From NCBI GenBank assembly GCA_963678675.1, contig OY783200.1, positions 13,084,890 to 13,148,889 of the forward strand: 64,000 bases of DNA, read 5' to 3'. Position numbers and translations under genes: made by a program. Source of the DNA: Xiphydria camelus. Taxonomy: Eukaryota; Arthropoda; Insecta; Hymenoptera; Xiphydriidae. The stretch's first letter is position 1; every line of letters begins with the position of its first letter. Under the pieces are notes generated by a model. It was not told where the DNA came from, did no database searches, and saw only the letters and a program-made list of their open reading frames with translations. This document shows, piece after piece, positions 55,302 to 64,000 of the stretch.

Positions 55302-56620
55302 TACCTAGTCTAGATAAAAATACTGTCAGCACTTCATAATGCTATAAATTTGAAAATAATGACAATATATACAAAAATGTGACAAAATTTATTTAACAAA
55401 GTACAGAATACACTTTCAAACGGTATATAGGTTATTCAAAATGGCCCCCTCCATTTCGATACATAAGCGCAAACGCTCCGGCCATCGCTCTATGGATGTA
55501 CGAATACCTTCTAACGGTATTTCGGCGGCTGCCTTCACTATGCTTTGCTTGAGGGACTCCAAATTTGGGTGACGTCTTCGACAGGCCTTGGCCTCTAAAA
55601 CACTCCATAAATCATAATCTAAAGGACTAAGATCGGGGCTTGCGGAAGGCCAATCATCAGCCTTGATAAAGTGCGGAACATTGGTTTCGAGCCATTGTTG
55701 CGTTGATTTCGCCTTATGGGCGGGAGCCGAGTCCCGTTGAAAGACACAATCGCGTCCTCCAAATAAATTATCGGTAAGAGGCTTCACTACAGGTTCTAAG
55801 ACAGTGTTCTGGTATACTTTAGCTCCAGTTTTTACGCCTGCCTCGCAAAAGTGAATGTCTGTGACGCCATACCAGGACACACCCCATTAAACCATCAGTT
55901 GAGCTGGATGATGACCTCTCTGAACTCATGGTATTTTATTGTTTGCTTCTAAAGATGACCTAGCATATATCCGGTCATTTTGTTTATTGTAGATTTCTTC
56001 AATATAGTAAACATTTTCTCGTCGGTAAACAAAATGTTTTTGAACCGTCCATTGCCGTACGAGCACAATAGCTTTTTCGATCTTTCCTGTCTTATCGCTT
56101 TTAATCGGTCCGTTAACAAATGGTTTGTACTTCGTCGATACGCACGCATACCAAGGTCTTCGCGAACGATGCGAGAGACCGATCGCGCTTCAATATTCTT
56201 TTCTCTAGCGAGGATTTTTTGTTTGCGAAAAGGATTTCGATTGATTCGTGAACGAACTGCTTCAATCACCTTTTTCGTACGGACTGACCGTGGTCGTCCA
56301 CTTCTGTGGCGATCAACAATATCACCAGTTTCGCCATAACGTTGTACAGTACGATAAATAAATCGTTCACTGATTTTTAATGGTTTAAGAAGGGAGAATA
56401 TCTGAGATACGCGGTTTTACCACATTTGTACAGCCCGATTACGGTGACGCGCGTGTGATACTCGTTCCACTCCATCTTCAAGGCAGCCACTGTTGAAACT
56501 GTTGACAAAAGGAAGGTATTTGTTAAGGTTGACAGAAAGTCTAAACAGTGTTGCCACGTTTAAGTAAGCAACATTTCTGATTTTGGCACTTAATGACAGT
56601 ATTTTTGTCGAGACTAGGTA
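55302..56620 (-). mobile_element. maT-type mariner transposon
   Basis: TA at 55302-55303 and 56619-56620 flanks inverted termini that begin CCTAGTCTAGATAAAAATAC on the left and CCTAGTCTCGACAAAAATAC on the right arm. It is 1.3 kb with one transposase gene. Confidence 0.9.
55416..56474 (-). pseudogene. maT (DD37D-like) transposase
   Basis: It cuts at TIRs and inserts at TA. The likely start is the minus-strand ATG near 56474 (MEWNEYHTRV); the N-terminal helix-turn-helix region continues in a shifted frame (SLLKPLKISERFIYRTV) to the GRPRSVRT motif. D1 is in ILFTDEKMFTI (about 56015). D2 is in FQRDSAPAHKA (about 55735) and D3 in SPDLSPLDYDLW, with 37 residues between D2 and D3, which points to the maT clade rather than classical DD34D mariner. 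A frameshift near 56405 and stops near 55931 and 55889 inactivate it. The tail is ALRLCIEMEGAIL-like and ends at 55416. Confidence 0.9.
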
Positions 56621-56888
56621 TAAGGTAGAAAATACGCTTATACATGCAAGGCAATGGCCATCTGCATCAGTTTTTCACGTCTCCTGTGAATTGCTATAAA
56701 TGTGACTTGGCGGGTTTTTCATCTATACCCCTCAAATATTTTGTTGTCGTTCAGCTGTCCACGATTGATCTCTCGCGATAAATCGCTCGCAAGCGTGGCC
56801 GTACCTTAAGCGAAATCGAACCATATTAGCTGCTAAGCGATTTCTCGCTAAGCGTGTCGCTCTGTTTTCAATTCGGTTTGATTTCTCA

Positions 56889-56969
56889 GGGTTCGGCCAC
56901 GCTTGCGAGCGACATTGTCGTGAACGATTTGTCTCTCGCGATAAATCGCTCGCAAGCGTGGCGGAACCC
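56889..56969. mobile_element. 81 bp palindromic MITE
   Basis: GGGTTCGGCCACGCTTGCGA and its inverse enclose an almost perfect hairpin around TGTCGTGAACGA. The flanks are TCA and TAA, close to a 3 bp T(T/A)A target. The same GGGTTC(G/A)GCCACGC terminus appears as a single arm at 12270. Confidence 0.6.
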
Positions 56970-57824
56970 TAAGAAATCAAACCGAATTGAAAACAGAGCG
57001 ACACGCTTAGCGAGAAATCGCTTAGCGCCTAATTTGGTTCGATTTCGCTTAGAGTTCGGCCACGCTTGCGAGCGATTTATCGCAAGAGATAAATCGTGGA
57101 CGACTGAACGACAACAAAATATTTCAAACCAATTGAATCTTATTGAAGTGGCCATACCTAAAAAGTCGCTTAGCGAGAAATCGCTGAGCGGCTAAGCGCG
57201 TCGCTCTGTTTTCAAATTGGTTTGATTTCTTAAGCGACCAGCAACGTTAGCTGCATTTTGTCTTGTGAACTGCACTGTTCCGTCGCGCGACGGGCGGAAA
57301 ACGGAAAGCTTATATCTAAATAATATCTTGATCATAAATTCCTCGCTAGTCTAAAACTGCATCCTCTCACTGAGTCAACATTATCGATCGACACTGTCAA
57401 CTAGAGTGTATACGCGGCAATCGACTTGGTCGATCGACATATTTTGTCGATCGTCATGTCAACTGGTTTTCCACGCGTTGTCGGGAAACATCAAAGGGTA
57501 GTTGAGTCGACCGCAGAGTGTGACGTGTTTCGGCAAGGCGGGCGGTATGTTCCGGCAGTGGTCTGCTGACGCTCGGCGTACCTGGGAAGGGATTAACCGC
57601 GGAGAGGGGGCATGCAGCTGCGTGCGGGGTTTTTCCCGAAACGGAGGCATTTTCTCGACTTCGTCCTCTGGGTCGAGAGGACGAACCGAGATCCGAATTA
57701 CGGGCATTTCTGGCCAATTCCGATTATAAGGATTATAACTAGTCGGATTGGGACGCAGGAATTCGATCCAACCGAGGGCCCGTTTACTCCGAGCGTCATC
57801 GCACCGCTGCCGGAAGGTATGTTA

Positions 57825-59950
57825 TAGACCGTCAGCTAGTGACAGATTCTGGTGCCCCATTTTCGCATACATGCCTCGAAGAGGGTTGAAAGGTACTTCG
57901 ATGCTGAGTTGAATAAAGCGAAATTTACGAATGGACCCTGGGGATAACATATAAAAAATTCAATTTTTCTTAACAGAAATAGAAGGGTGCCTGTGTTGCT
58001 CATTTTCGCACGCATGCCTTGTTCACTAAATGATTAATTAATAGAACTTGGCTTCGGAAAACCAAAGGCATGAGTGTTGCAGGTGGCTAAAGGGTTGAAA
58101 TAAGAGCGTAATCTTGTAAAAAAAAATCGAGATTTCGAGTGATTTTCCGACGCATGCCTATTGGAAGTATGGAAACGTACATCGTCAATAACCCGAAAAA
58201 AATATTGGCATGAGTGTCGCGAATGGATAAGTACATTTTGGAGTCGTAAATGTTAACAGATTTTTTTTCGATTTTTCAGTTATTTTCGCATGCATGTCTT
58301 TGAAACTATAGACTATTATTGCTGTGTTAGACATTATAATAAAATTTGCATGACTATCGGATGGGGACGGAACGAAGACTTTAATCGGAAAGTTGCAGGA
58401 AAATGGTATGCTAATTGATGTCATTTTCGCACGCATGCCTTTTGGTATATATTTAGAAAAAGTGATTTTAAGTGTATATAACAAAAGACTTGAGTGTCGG
58501 ACGTGGCCTTCATATTTTAACAACATAGGAAAGTTGCAGGAAAATTGTATGCTAATTGCCGTTATTTTCGCACGCATGCCTTTCGGCATATATTTAGAAA
58601 AAGTGATTTTAAGTGTATATAACAAAAGACTTGAGTGTCGGACGTGGCCTTCATATTTTAACAACATAGGAAAGTTGTAGGAAAATTGTATGCTAATTGT
58701 CGTCATTTTCGCACGCATGCCTTTTTGCATATATTTAGAAAAAGTGATTTTAAATGTATATAACAAAAGACTTGAGTGTCGGACGTGACCATCATATTAA
58801 TTATACACATAATATATCGAAGAAAGTGCTAACAGAAAAATTCTAGAAATTGTCACCATTGCCAGTCTTGGCCGACCGGCCGCACACACACAAAGTTAAG
58901 GTACCTATGCACGTTTACTGAGGGAGATGGCTGGTTACGAATTGTCCGGAAATTACCTTCCAAGGAAGGTTTGGGACCCCGAGCTATTGTGTACATGAAT
59001 TCGGTCTCTTACCTACGAGTATACCTGAGCTCTTTCCTATACTCTGATTTGAAATCGCCTGCAACGCCGAGCGCGCGCGCTCGTAAAATTTTCAATTTTC
59101 AATATGTATAATTAATATGATGGCCACCTCCGACACTCAAGCCTTTTGTTATATACACTTAAAATCACTTCTTCTAAGCATATGTCAAAAGGCATGCGTG
59201 CGAAAATGACGGCAATTAGCATACAATTTTCCTGCAACTTTCCTATGTTGTTAAAATATGAAGGCCACGTCCGACACTCAAGTCTTTTGTTATATACACT
59301 TAAAATCACTTTTTCTAAATATATGCCAAAAGGCATGCGTGCGAAAATGACATCAATTAGCATATCATTTTCCTGCAACTTTCCCATGTTATTAAAATAT
59401 GAAGGCCACGCTCTACACTCCTGCCATTATTTTTTTACGGACTCCTACATGCATAAGTTTTTATTGTAATTAATTTTGTTCATGCGAAAATAACTGAAAA
59501 ATCGAAAAAAAAATCTGTTAACATTTACGACTCCAAAATGTACTTATCCATTCGCGACACTCATGCCAATATTTTTTTCGGGTTATTGACGATGTACGTT
59601 TCCATACTTCCAATAGGCATGCGTCGGAAAATCACTCGAAATCTCGATTTTTTTTTTACAAGATTACGCTCTTATTTCAACCCTTTAGCCACCTGCAACA
59701 CTCATGCCTTTGGTTTTCCGAAGCCAAGTTCTATTAATTAATCATTTAGTGAACAAGGCATGCGTGCGAAAATGAGCAACACAGGCACCCTTCTATTTCT
59801 GTTAAGAAAAATTGAATTTTTTATATGTTATCCCCAGGGTCCATTCGTAAATTTCGCTTTATTCAACTCAGCATCGAAGTACCTTTCAACCCTCTTCGAG
59901 GCATGTATGCGAAAATGGGGCACCAGAATCTGTCACTAGCTGACGGTCTA
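57825..59950. mobile_element. 2.1 kb foldback element with ~0.95 kb arms
   Basis: TA at 57825-57826 and 59949-59950 flanks GACCGTCAGCTAGTGACAGA and its inverse. The arms 57827-~58800 and ~59112-59948 are highly similar in inverse. The word TTTTCGCA(C/T)GCATGCC recurs about every 140 bp, with variants, in both arms. The loop (58800-59110) is unique. Peptides such as ILSVYNKRLECRTWPSYF arise from the repeats and are not genes. Confidence 0.82.
58389..58795. repeat. ~140 bp tandem repeat in the foldback left arm
   Basis: AAGTTG(C/T)AGGAAAAT(T/G)GTATG begins units at 58390, 58531 and 58672. The right arm (59112-59400) has two inverted units, so copy number differs between arms. Confidence 0.85.
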
Positions 59951-60012
59951 TAATGATACTTTCTCGAATGCTTCTGTTGGTGCATCGGTAATCACCATAG
60001 GTTGTTTGGTTT

Positions 60013-61653
60013 TTACCCTGACAAGCTTTTTCCTTGGCAGCTATCGTAAACTCTAATAAAATCCTGAATATCTTTTTTCATGTTGTGCCAGAAGTATTCG
60101 GTTCTGATTCTATGATACGTTTTCGTTACACCCTTATGACCCGCGATAGCAGACTCGTGATTCTCTTTTATTATATCCTGTCGTATTTCAGGCTCCGGAA
60201 TTATTACTTCGTCTGAGCAAATTTGAATTATTATGTCGGTCTCTCCGAACAAATAACTAAGCATGTTTCTAACAAAGCTCCATTGTACTTCATCGAAACT
60301 TGTTCCTTTTTTTGAAATCGCGAAGGACTTAATGTTTTTTGATGAAAGTATATTTTTCAAATTAGTTAAAGCGATAAAAATTGCTTTCGTTAGAGGTTTT
60401 TGGTTATATCAATTTCTAGTTACCAGGCTGAATACGTATTTGCTTTTATTTTGTGATACAATTACTTCTCCTAGAGTTGGTTCTTGAGATTTAATATCTC
60501 CAATTGAAATTAGCTTTTTCTCTATTAAAGTTTCTGTTACTTCCTCGGATGGGTTGATGTCTACTGCTATGCAATGCGCGTAATTATCGTTTAACATAAA
60601 GATACTGTCTTTGGTCTCTGTGATGTTTGGCGCTGCAGTTATTGTGCTGAATTGACGCATAAAATCTGTATATTCACTCATGGTAGTGCTATGTTTACTT
60701 TGACTAACGCTATATTTCCCTTGAAATTGTTCAGTTTCCAACTCGTGTATATTTTCGGTTGGTGAATCGACTTTCCTATCACACACACACATTTGGTGTA
60801 ATTTCTCTTTTCCTACTGTCTTTTATTTCTGCGTCTACTTCTATTAATTCGTCGTTGCTGTCTTCTGTCGTTAAATTTTGATCGGTCGTGTGTGTCACTG
60901 CTAGTCTTAATTCGTTGTCGCGAGCGTGTACCTGTGCTGTCGTCTGGATTGTTTCGTGTATAAAAGAATCGGTGCTTATGTCACCCGTTTGATCATTATT
61001 TGCTTTTAATTGTTTCTTTGCATGGCTATGTGTAGTTTCTCTTTTCCTACCGTCTTCTATTTCTGTGCCTACTTCTATTAGTTCGTCGTTGCTGTCTTGT
61101 CGTTAAATTTTGATCAGTCGTGTATGTCACTGCTAGTTTTGATTCGTTGTTGTTGCAAGCGTGTATCTGTGCTGTCGTCTGGATTGTTTCGTGTATAAAA
61201 GAATCGGTGCTTATGTCGCCCGTTTGATTATTATTTGCTTTTAATTGTTTCTTTACACGGCTATTTGTATTATTTCCCAAAGATGATTCTTTACTTCTTT
61301 TGCAAGGGGGGTTTCTTATTTGACTCCTCTGTATGTTTGTATCACTATCGGGTGGATCGCTAGCTTTGACCAACGGCGCCTGTGATTCAAAATATCCGAA
61401 TGTAATACTCCCGATATATATCTGAAATATCTGAGTCTGATTCCGTAAATGAAGTAGATACTTCTTTATAATAGATGCGAGGAAGTGTGCGAAGCTGGCG
61501 ACGTTGCTTTGTGCTCGATAAAGACGGAGACTTGCTCCTTTTCCAACGTGGTTTGGTTCGTACTTGCTTCCCTATGCTATATATATTGTCTGAATTTAAT
61601 TGTATATCCGAATCAGATTCTGAATATGGGGCATAATTTCTGAAGTGTACCAC
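60013..61653 (-). pseudogene. Gypsy-type pol remnant: tether region and integrase zinc domain
   Basis: Right to left: low-complexity linker (61653-61047, with a duplicated part), then 60792-60409 with ITETKDSIFMLNDNYAHCIA, a segment found between RNase H and integrase in insect Gypsy elements. 60360-60013 follows with ENHESAIAGHKGVTKTYHRI and EYFWHNMKKDIQDFIRVYDS, the H2C2 zinc domain in front of the integrase core. The first zinc Cys is replaced by Tyr (VYDSCQ for the usual CxxC). RT, RNase H and the integrase core are missing: the left side is cut by the foldback element at 59950 and the right by the palindrome at 61628. A piece of a dead element. Confidence 0.8.
60798..61270. repeat. ~233 bp tandem duplication inside the Gypsy remnant
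   Basis: 60798-61030 and 61031-61270 both run from TTTCTCTTTTCCTAC through CTGTCGTCTGGATTGTTTCG and GTATAAAAGAATCGGTGCTT to TTTTAATTGTTTCTTT. They are about 90% alike by eye, so the duplication is fairly recent relative to the element. Confidence 0.85.
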
Positions 61654-63118
61654 CCTTGAAAATGAAAGTTGTCCGATCGGGCTAAAAATTGGCCCAATTA
61701 TAATCCTATTAGATAGTACTCCTCACACCAAAAATTAATTCATTTTGATAATTATTTATCAAAGTGGAGGGGGTACAATTTTTGGGTTATTTAAGCAAAG
61801 CCTTACTTTTAAACATCTGTAACTTTTTTCCTATTGCCTTAAACAAAATTTCACTAGAAATGTTTTTCATAGATTTTTCCACAAACTTTCTGGTGGCCAT
61901 AACAATTTTTTTTTAAATTAAAAATTAGACCCTAATTTTTGAAAATCAAAAATAAATTTGATTTTCTTTCATTTGGACAATTTTCTTATTTTTTAAAGTA
62001 ATTTTAGAAGAAAGCTGAGATTTTTTCCTATAAGACCTCCAAGTTTCAGAGTGGCAAATTAATTCTTCTCTGAGTAATAGAACGATACGTAAAGCTGGTG
62101 GGAGATGTAACGCGCGCGTATTCGTAGATTTCTGCAAATGAAGTGGTGGGAGATCGAGCTGAACGCAATTCCGTAGCCGCGTACTATCCTGTGCTACAAC
62201 TGCTACATCGAAGGGACTGGTGAGTAAATTGGCGGGATATTTGAAAATATCGTGACTTTGGTCATTCTTATCTGAAAAAAGTACTTTTTTTTACGATGTC
62301 CTCTAAAAATATGAATAAAATTTGGAAGGGGATAGATGTATTAATCCTTTTCGAAAGGCTGATGACCTTCTAAAAAAACTGATGAAGGTGTTCAATATAT
62401 ATATCCTACATCTATCCTTCCAAATTTTATTCATATTTTTAGAGGACATCGTAAAAAAAAGTACTTTTTTCAGATAAGAATGACCAGTCACGATATTTTC
62501 AAATATTCCGCCAATTTACTCACCGGTCCCTTCGATGTAGCAGTTGTAGCACAGGATAGTACGCGGCTACGGAATTGCGTTCAGCTCGACCTCCCACCAC
62601 TTCATTTGCAGAGATCTACGAATACGCGCGCGTTACATCTCCCACCAGCTTGACGTATCGTTCTATTACTCAGAGAAGAATTAATTTGCCACTCTCTCTG
62701 AAACTTGGAGGTCTTATAGGAAAAAATCTCAGCTTTCTTCTAAAATTATTTTAAAAAATAAGAAAATTGTCCAAATTAAAGAAAATCAAATTTATTTTTG
62801 ATTTTCAAAAACTAGAGTCAAATTTTTAATTTAAAAAAAATGGTTATGGCCACCAGAAAGTTTGTAGAAAAATCTATGAAAAACATTTCTAGTGAAATTT
62901 TGTTTAAGGCAATAGGAAAAAAGTTACAGATGTTTAAAAGTAAGGCTTTGCTTAAATAACCCAAAAATTGTACCCCCTCCACTTTGATAAATAATTACCA
63001 AAATGAATTAATTTTTGGTGTGATGAGTACTATCTAATAGGACTACAATTGGGCCAATTTTTAGCCCGATCGGACAACTTTCATTTTCGAGGGTGGTACA
63101 CTTCAGAAATTATGCCCC
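61628..63118. mobile_element. 1.5 kb palindromic foldback element
   Basis: GGGGCATAATTTCTGAAGTG at 61628 is inverted at 63118, and the two arms of ~700 bp match almost throughout, meeting near 62350 around a short loop. The centre contains ACGATGTCCTCTAAAAATAT and its inverse. No coding region. It lies at the upstream edge of the Gypsy remnant. The flanks (TAT and TAC) do not form a clear duplication. Confidence 0.82.
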
Positions 63119-63177
63119 TACTGTTTTCAGAGTTTCTGCTAGTTCCATACATTAACCCTCTTCTACGGTTATCGGCC

Positions 63178-63329
63178 TAAAGGCCATCACACGTGAAAAA
63201 ACGTAAGCAGTAACAGTAAGGATTGACCAATCAGAAATATCATTCTTACGGGATTATGCTTAAACAGGCTTTCTGATTGGTCAATCCTTACTGTTACTGC
63301 TTACGTTTTTTCACGTGTGATGGCCTTAA
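63178..63329. mobile_element. Hairpin MITE with TAA target duplication
   Basis: TAA at 63178-63180 and 63327-63329 flanks AGGCCATCACACGTGAAAAA and its inverse; arms of ~60 bp continue through CAGTAACAGTAAGGATTGAC. The loop is about 20 bp. Confidence 0.8.
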
Positions 63330-63499
63330 GTCGGCTTTCAGCCGACGGAGTAGGGGCGCCCATTCATACGCGCTGATTGTCCCCACTACTCAACTATGCC
63401 CGCTTCGCATACAGCCAGGCTCGTAACATCACGCGATTAAGTGGGTCCGTTTGGCCCCTAACGTTATTTGTAATATTTTAATAAGATTTTTCACATTTA

Positions 63500-63626
63500 G
63501 GGCCGGTTTTACCAACACGGTATAAACGCGGTATAGCGCTGTACTGAGAATAACCAGCAATAAGCCTTATGGTTATTCTCAGTATAGCGCTATACCGCGT
63601 TTATACCGTGTTGGTAAAACCGGCCC
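63500..63626. mobile_element. Harbinger-type MITE, TTA target duplication
   Basis: TTA at 63497-63499 and 63627-63629 flanks GGGCCGGTTTTACCAACACG and its perfect inverse. The arms (~57 bp) cover nearly the whole element. TTA plus GGGCC(G/A) termini are typical of PIF/Harbinger MITEs. Confidence 0.85.
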
Positions 63627-63761
63627 TTAAGGACCTCAAAGTTACGGCACTGACTAGCGCGAAATATACTCTTTACGCTAGTGGCCCGTGTAGGGTCGAA
63701 TGCTCCGCCTGGCAGAGTGGCCGAAGGGTGGGGGAAACGCCTATTCGCAGAAGAGGGTTAA

Positions 63762-64000
63762 ATGAACTTATTTTAACTTACGTCGAGATTGTCGCAGCAT
63801 ATCGTTATGTAGGGCCGTGGTGGGTTGTTAGCTCGGCGACTCGGCGGCTGTAGGGTGGTTCCTTCGGTTAAACATTTTTTTAATCCATGATCGTTTGTAA
63901 TTTGTTTGTCCATGATTGTCCATTATTTTGTTTTGTTTGTCCAACCCACCGTTTAAAAGATATAGGGGGGGGGGGAGCTAGTGTGAAGTTAGCCCCCCCA
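63762..64000. other. Right edge of the window, no gene
   Basis: No gene is seen. A run of 11 G at 63965-63975 and a run of 7 C at 63993-63999 face each other over a 17-base spacer and could be a hairpin or the cut end of another element. Confidence 0.4.

Larger units (their letters stand above)
55119..57190. repeat. Foldback family built on GCTTGCGAGCGATTTATCGC, enclosing the maT element
   Basis: The left edge (TTTTTAGGTATGGCCAC, GGTTTGAAATGAGGGGTATA) is inverted on the right near 56700-57175. Several nested palindromes of GGCCACGCTTGCGAGCGAT and CTTAGCGAGAAATCGCTTAG lie at 56755-57190. Single arms of the same family occur at 12275 and 23560. The maT transposon sits between the edges. Confidence 0.65.
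22411..57727. mobile_element. Giant pogo-like DNA transposon with long inverted repeats, expanded by nested insertions
   Basis: Sequence 22411-24390 reappears inverted at 54340-57727. Both copies are colinear once separate insertions are set aside (22580-23106 in the left, ~55119-57190 in the right). The only transposase directly inside the arms is the pogo/DDE_1-like gene at 24493-26379. The simplest reading is one element of about 5 kb (two ~1.3 kb inverted repeats plus ~2.3 kb of gene) swollen to 35 kb by an LTR retrotransposon, a Polinton, an Academ-like element, a LINE and a maT mariner. The outermost bases align as ATAATC(A/G)GAATTG, but I cannot fix an exact end or a TA target. Confidence 0.65.
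54340..57727. repeat. Right long inverted repeat of the pogo-like element
   Basis: Inverse of 22411-24390: TTACATAAGATTTTTAACGA near 54369, GTTTACGTCAAAACGGCC near 54684, GGTGCGGTATTACGG-type sequence near 55005, then, after insertions, CGTCACACTCTGCG-type sequence near 57518 and GTCGAGAGGACGAACC near 57671. A ~2.1 kb foldback plus maT insertion (about 55119-57190) divides it. Confidence 0.8.
63152..63761. mobile_element. TTAA-flanked (piggyBac-type) MITE containing two other MITEs
   Basis: TTAA at 63152-63155 and 63758-63761 with the ends TTAACCCTCTTCTACGG and the inverse of TTAACCCTCTTCTGCGA. Inner elements at 63178-63329 and 63500-63626 account for almost half of it. The remainder includes GCCGACGGAGTAGGGGCGCC and other non-coding sequence. 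Confidence 0.75.

Noticed and set aside
58185..59469. Paired ORFs of 91-193 residues with ILSVYNKRLECRTWPSYF
   Set aside because: They are translations of the 140 bp repeats on both arms of a foldback element.
63712..63745. GGCAGAGTGGCCGAAGG resembling the 5' part of a Ser/Leu tRNA; a similar TGGCC word occurs at 11960
   Set aside because: No anticodon arm, T-arm or acceptor pairing follows.

Overview
The window is eukaryotic and reads as a transposon island in an arthropod genome, most likely an insect. The reasons are spliced exons, a TATA box paired with a TCAGT-type initiator, a copia-class PBS resembling the initiator-tRNA-Met half used by Drosophila copia, and the combination of Polinton, maT, piggyBac, Helitron and RNase H-bearing LINE families. 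The AT-rich flanks and GC-rich element interiors would fit a hymenopteran, but nothing here proves the species. Only one probable host-gene piece is seen: the last exon of an EF-hand protein (1542-1705). Almost everything else is mobile DNA, mostly broken.

Layout. 1-4.3 kb: a ~138 bp tandem repeat, a TA-flanked MITE, the EF-hand exon and a decayed piggyBac element with intact TTAA ends (2445-3374). 4.3-9.4 kb: a minus-strand Helitron with a frameshifted Rep/helicase gene. 9.4-16.5 kb: non-coding foldback elements and MITEs. 16.8-22.0 kb: the start of a PIF/Harbinger (HARBI1-like) transposase, split by a TTAA MITE and by a copia retrotransposon with a perfect 5 bp target duplication (17274-21856). 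57.8-64 kb: large palindromic foldback elements, a Gypsy pol remnant (60013-61653) and nested TTAA and TTA MITEs.

The centre, 22.4-57.7 kb, is a stack of nested insertions. The outer layer is a pogo-like (DDE_1) DNA transposon with inverted repeats of about 1.3 kb (22411-24390 and 54340-57727) and a broken transposase at 24493-26379. Inside it sits a minus-strand LTR retrotransposon (26429-49090) with ~1.04 kb LTRs, a Lys1,2-type tRNA primer site, a gag gene and a polypurine tract, but no recognisable pol. Its 3' LTR was hit by an Academ-like element (26736-29497). Its gag was hit by a 12 kb Polinton (31998-43979) flanked by the exact 6 bp duplication GACGAG. A LINE (49243-54325, 14 bp target duplication) and a maT mariner (55302-56620) also landed in the outer element.

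The Polinton has 488 bp TIRs and carries a family-B DNA polymerase, integrase, adenain-like protease fused to a pX-like segment, packaging ATPase, a collagen/coiled-coil fibre-like gene, an RNase H-like candidate, an intact 98-residue ORF with a good promoter, and a spliced acidic protein. I find no major capsid gene. A 25 bp minisatellite (36815-37689) lies between the ATPase and the protease and cuts off the start of the latter. Frameshifts or stops in most genes, plus the apparent lack of capsid, suggest a degenerate copy, although its TIRs still differ by only about a dozen bases by eye.
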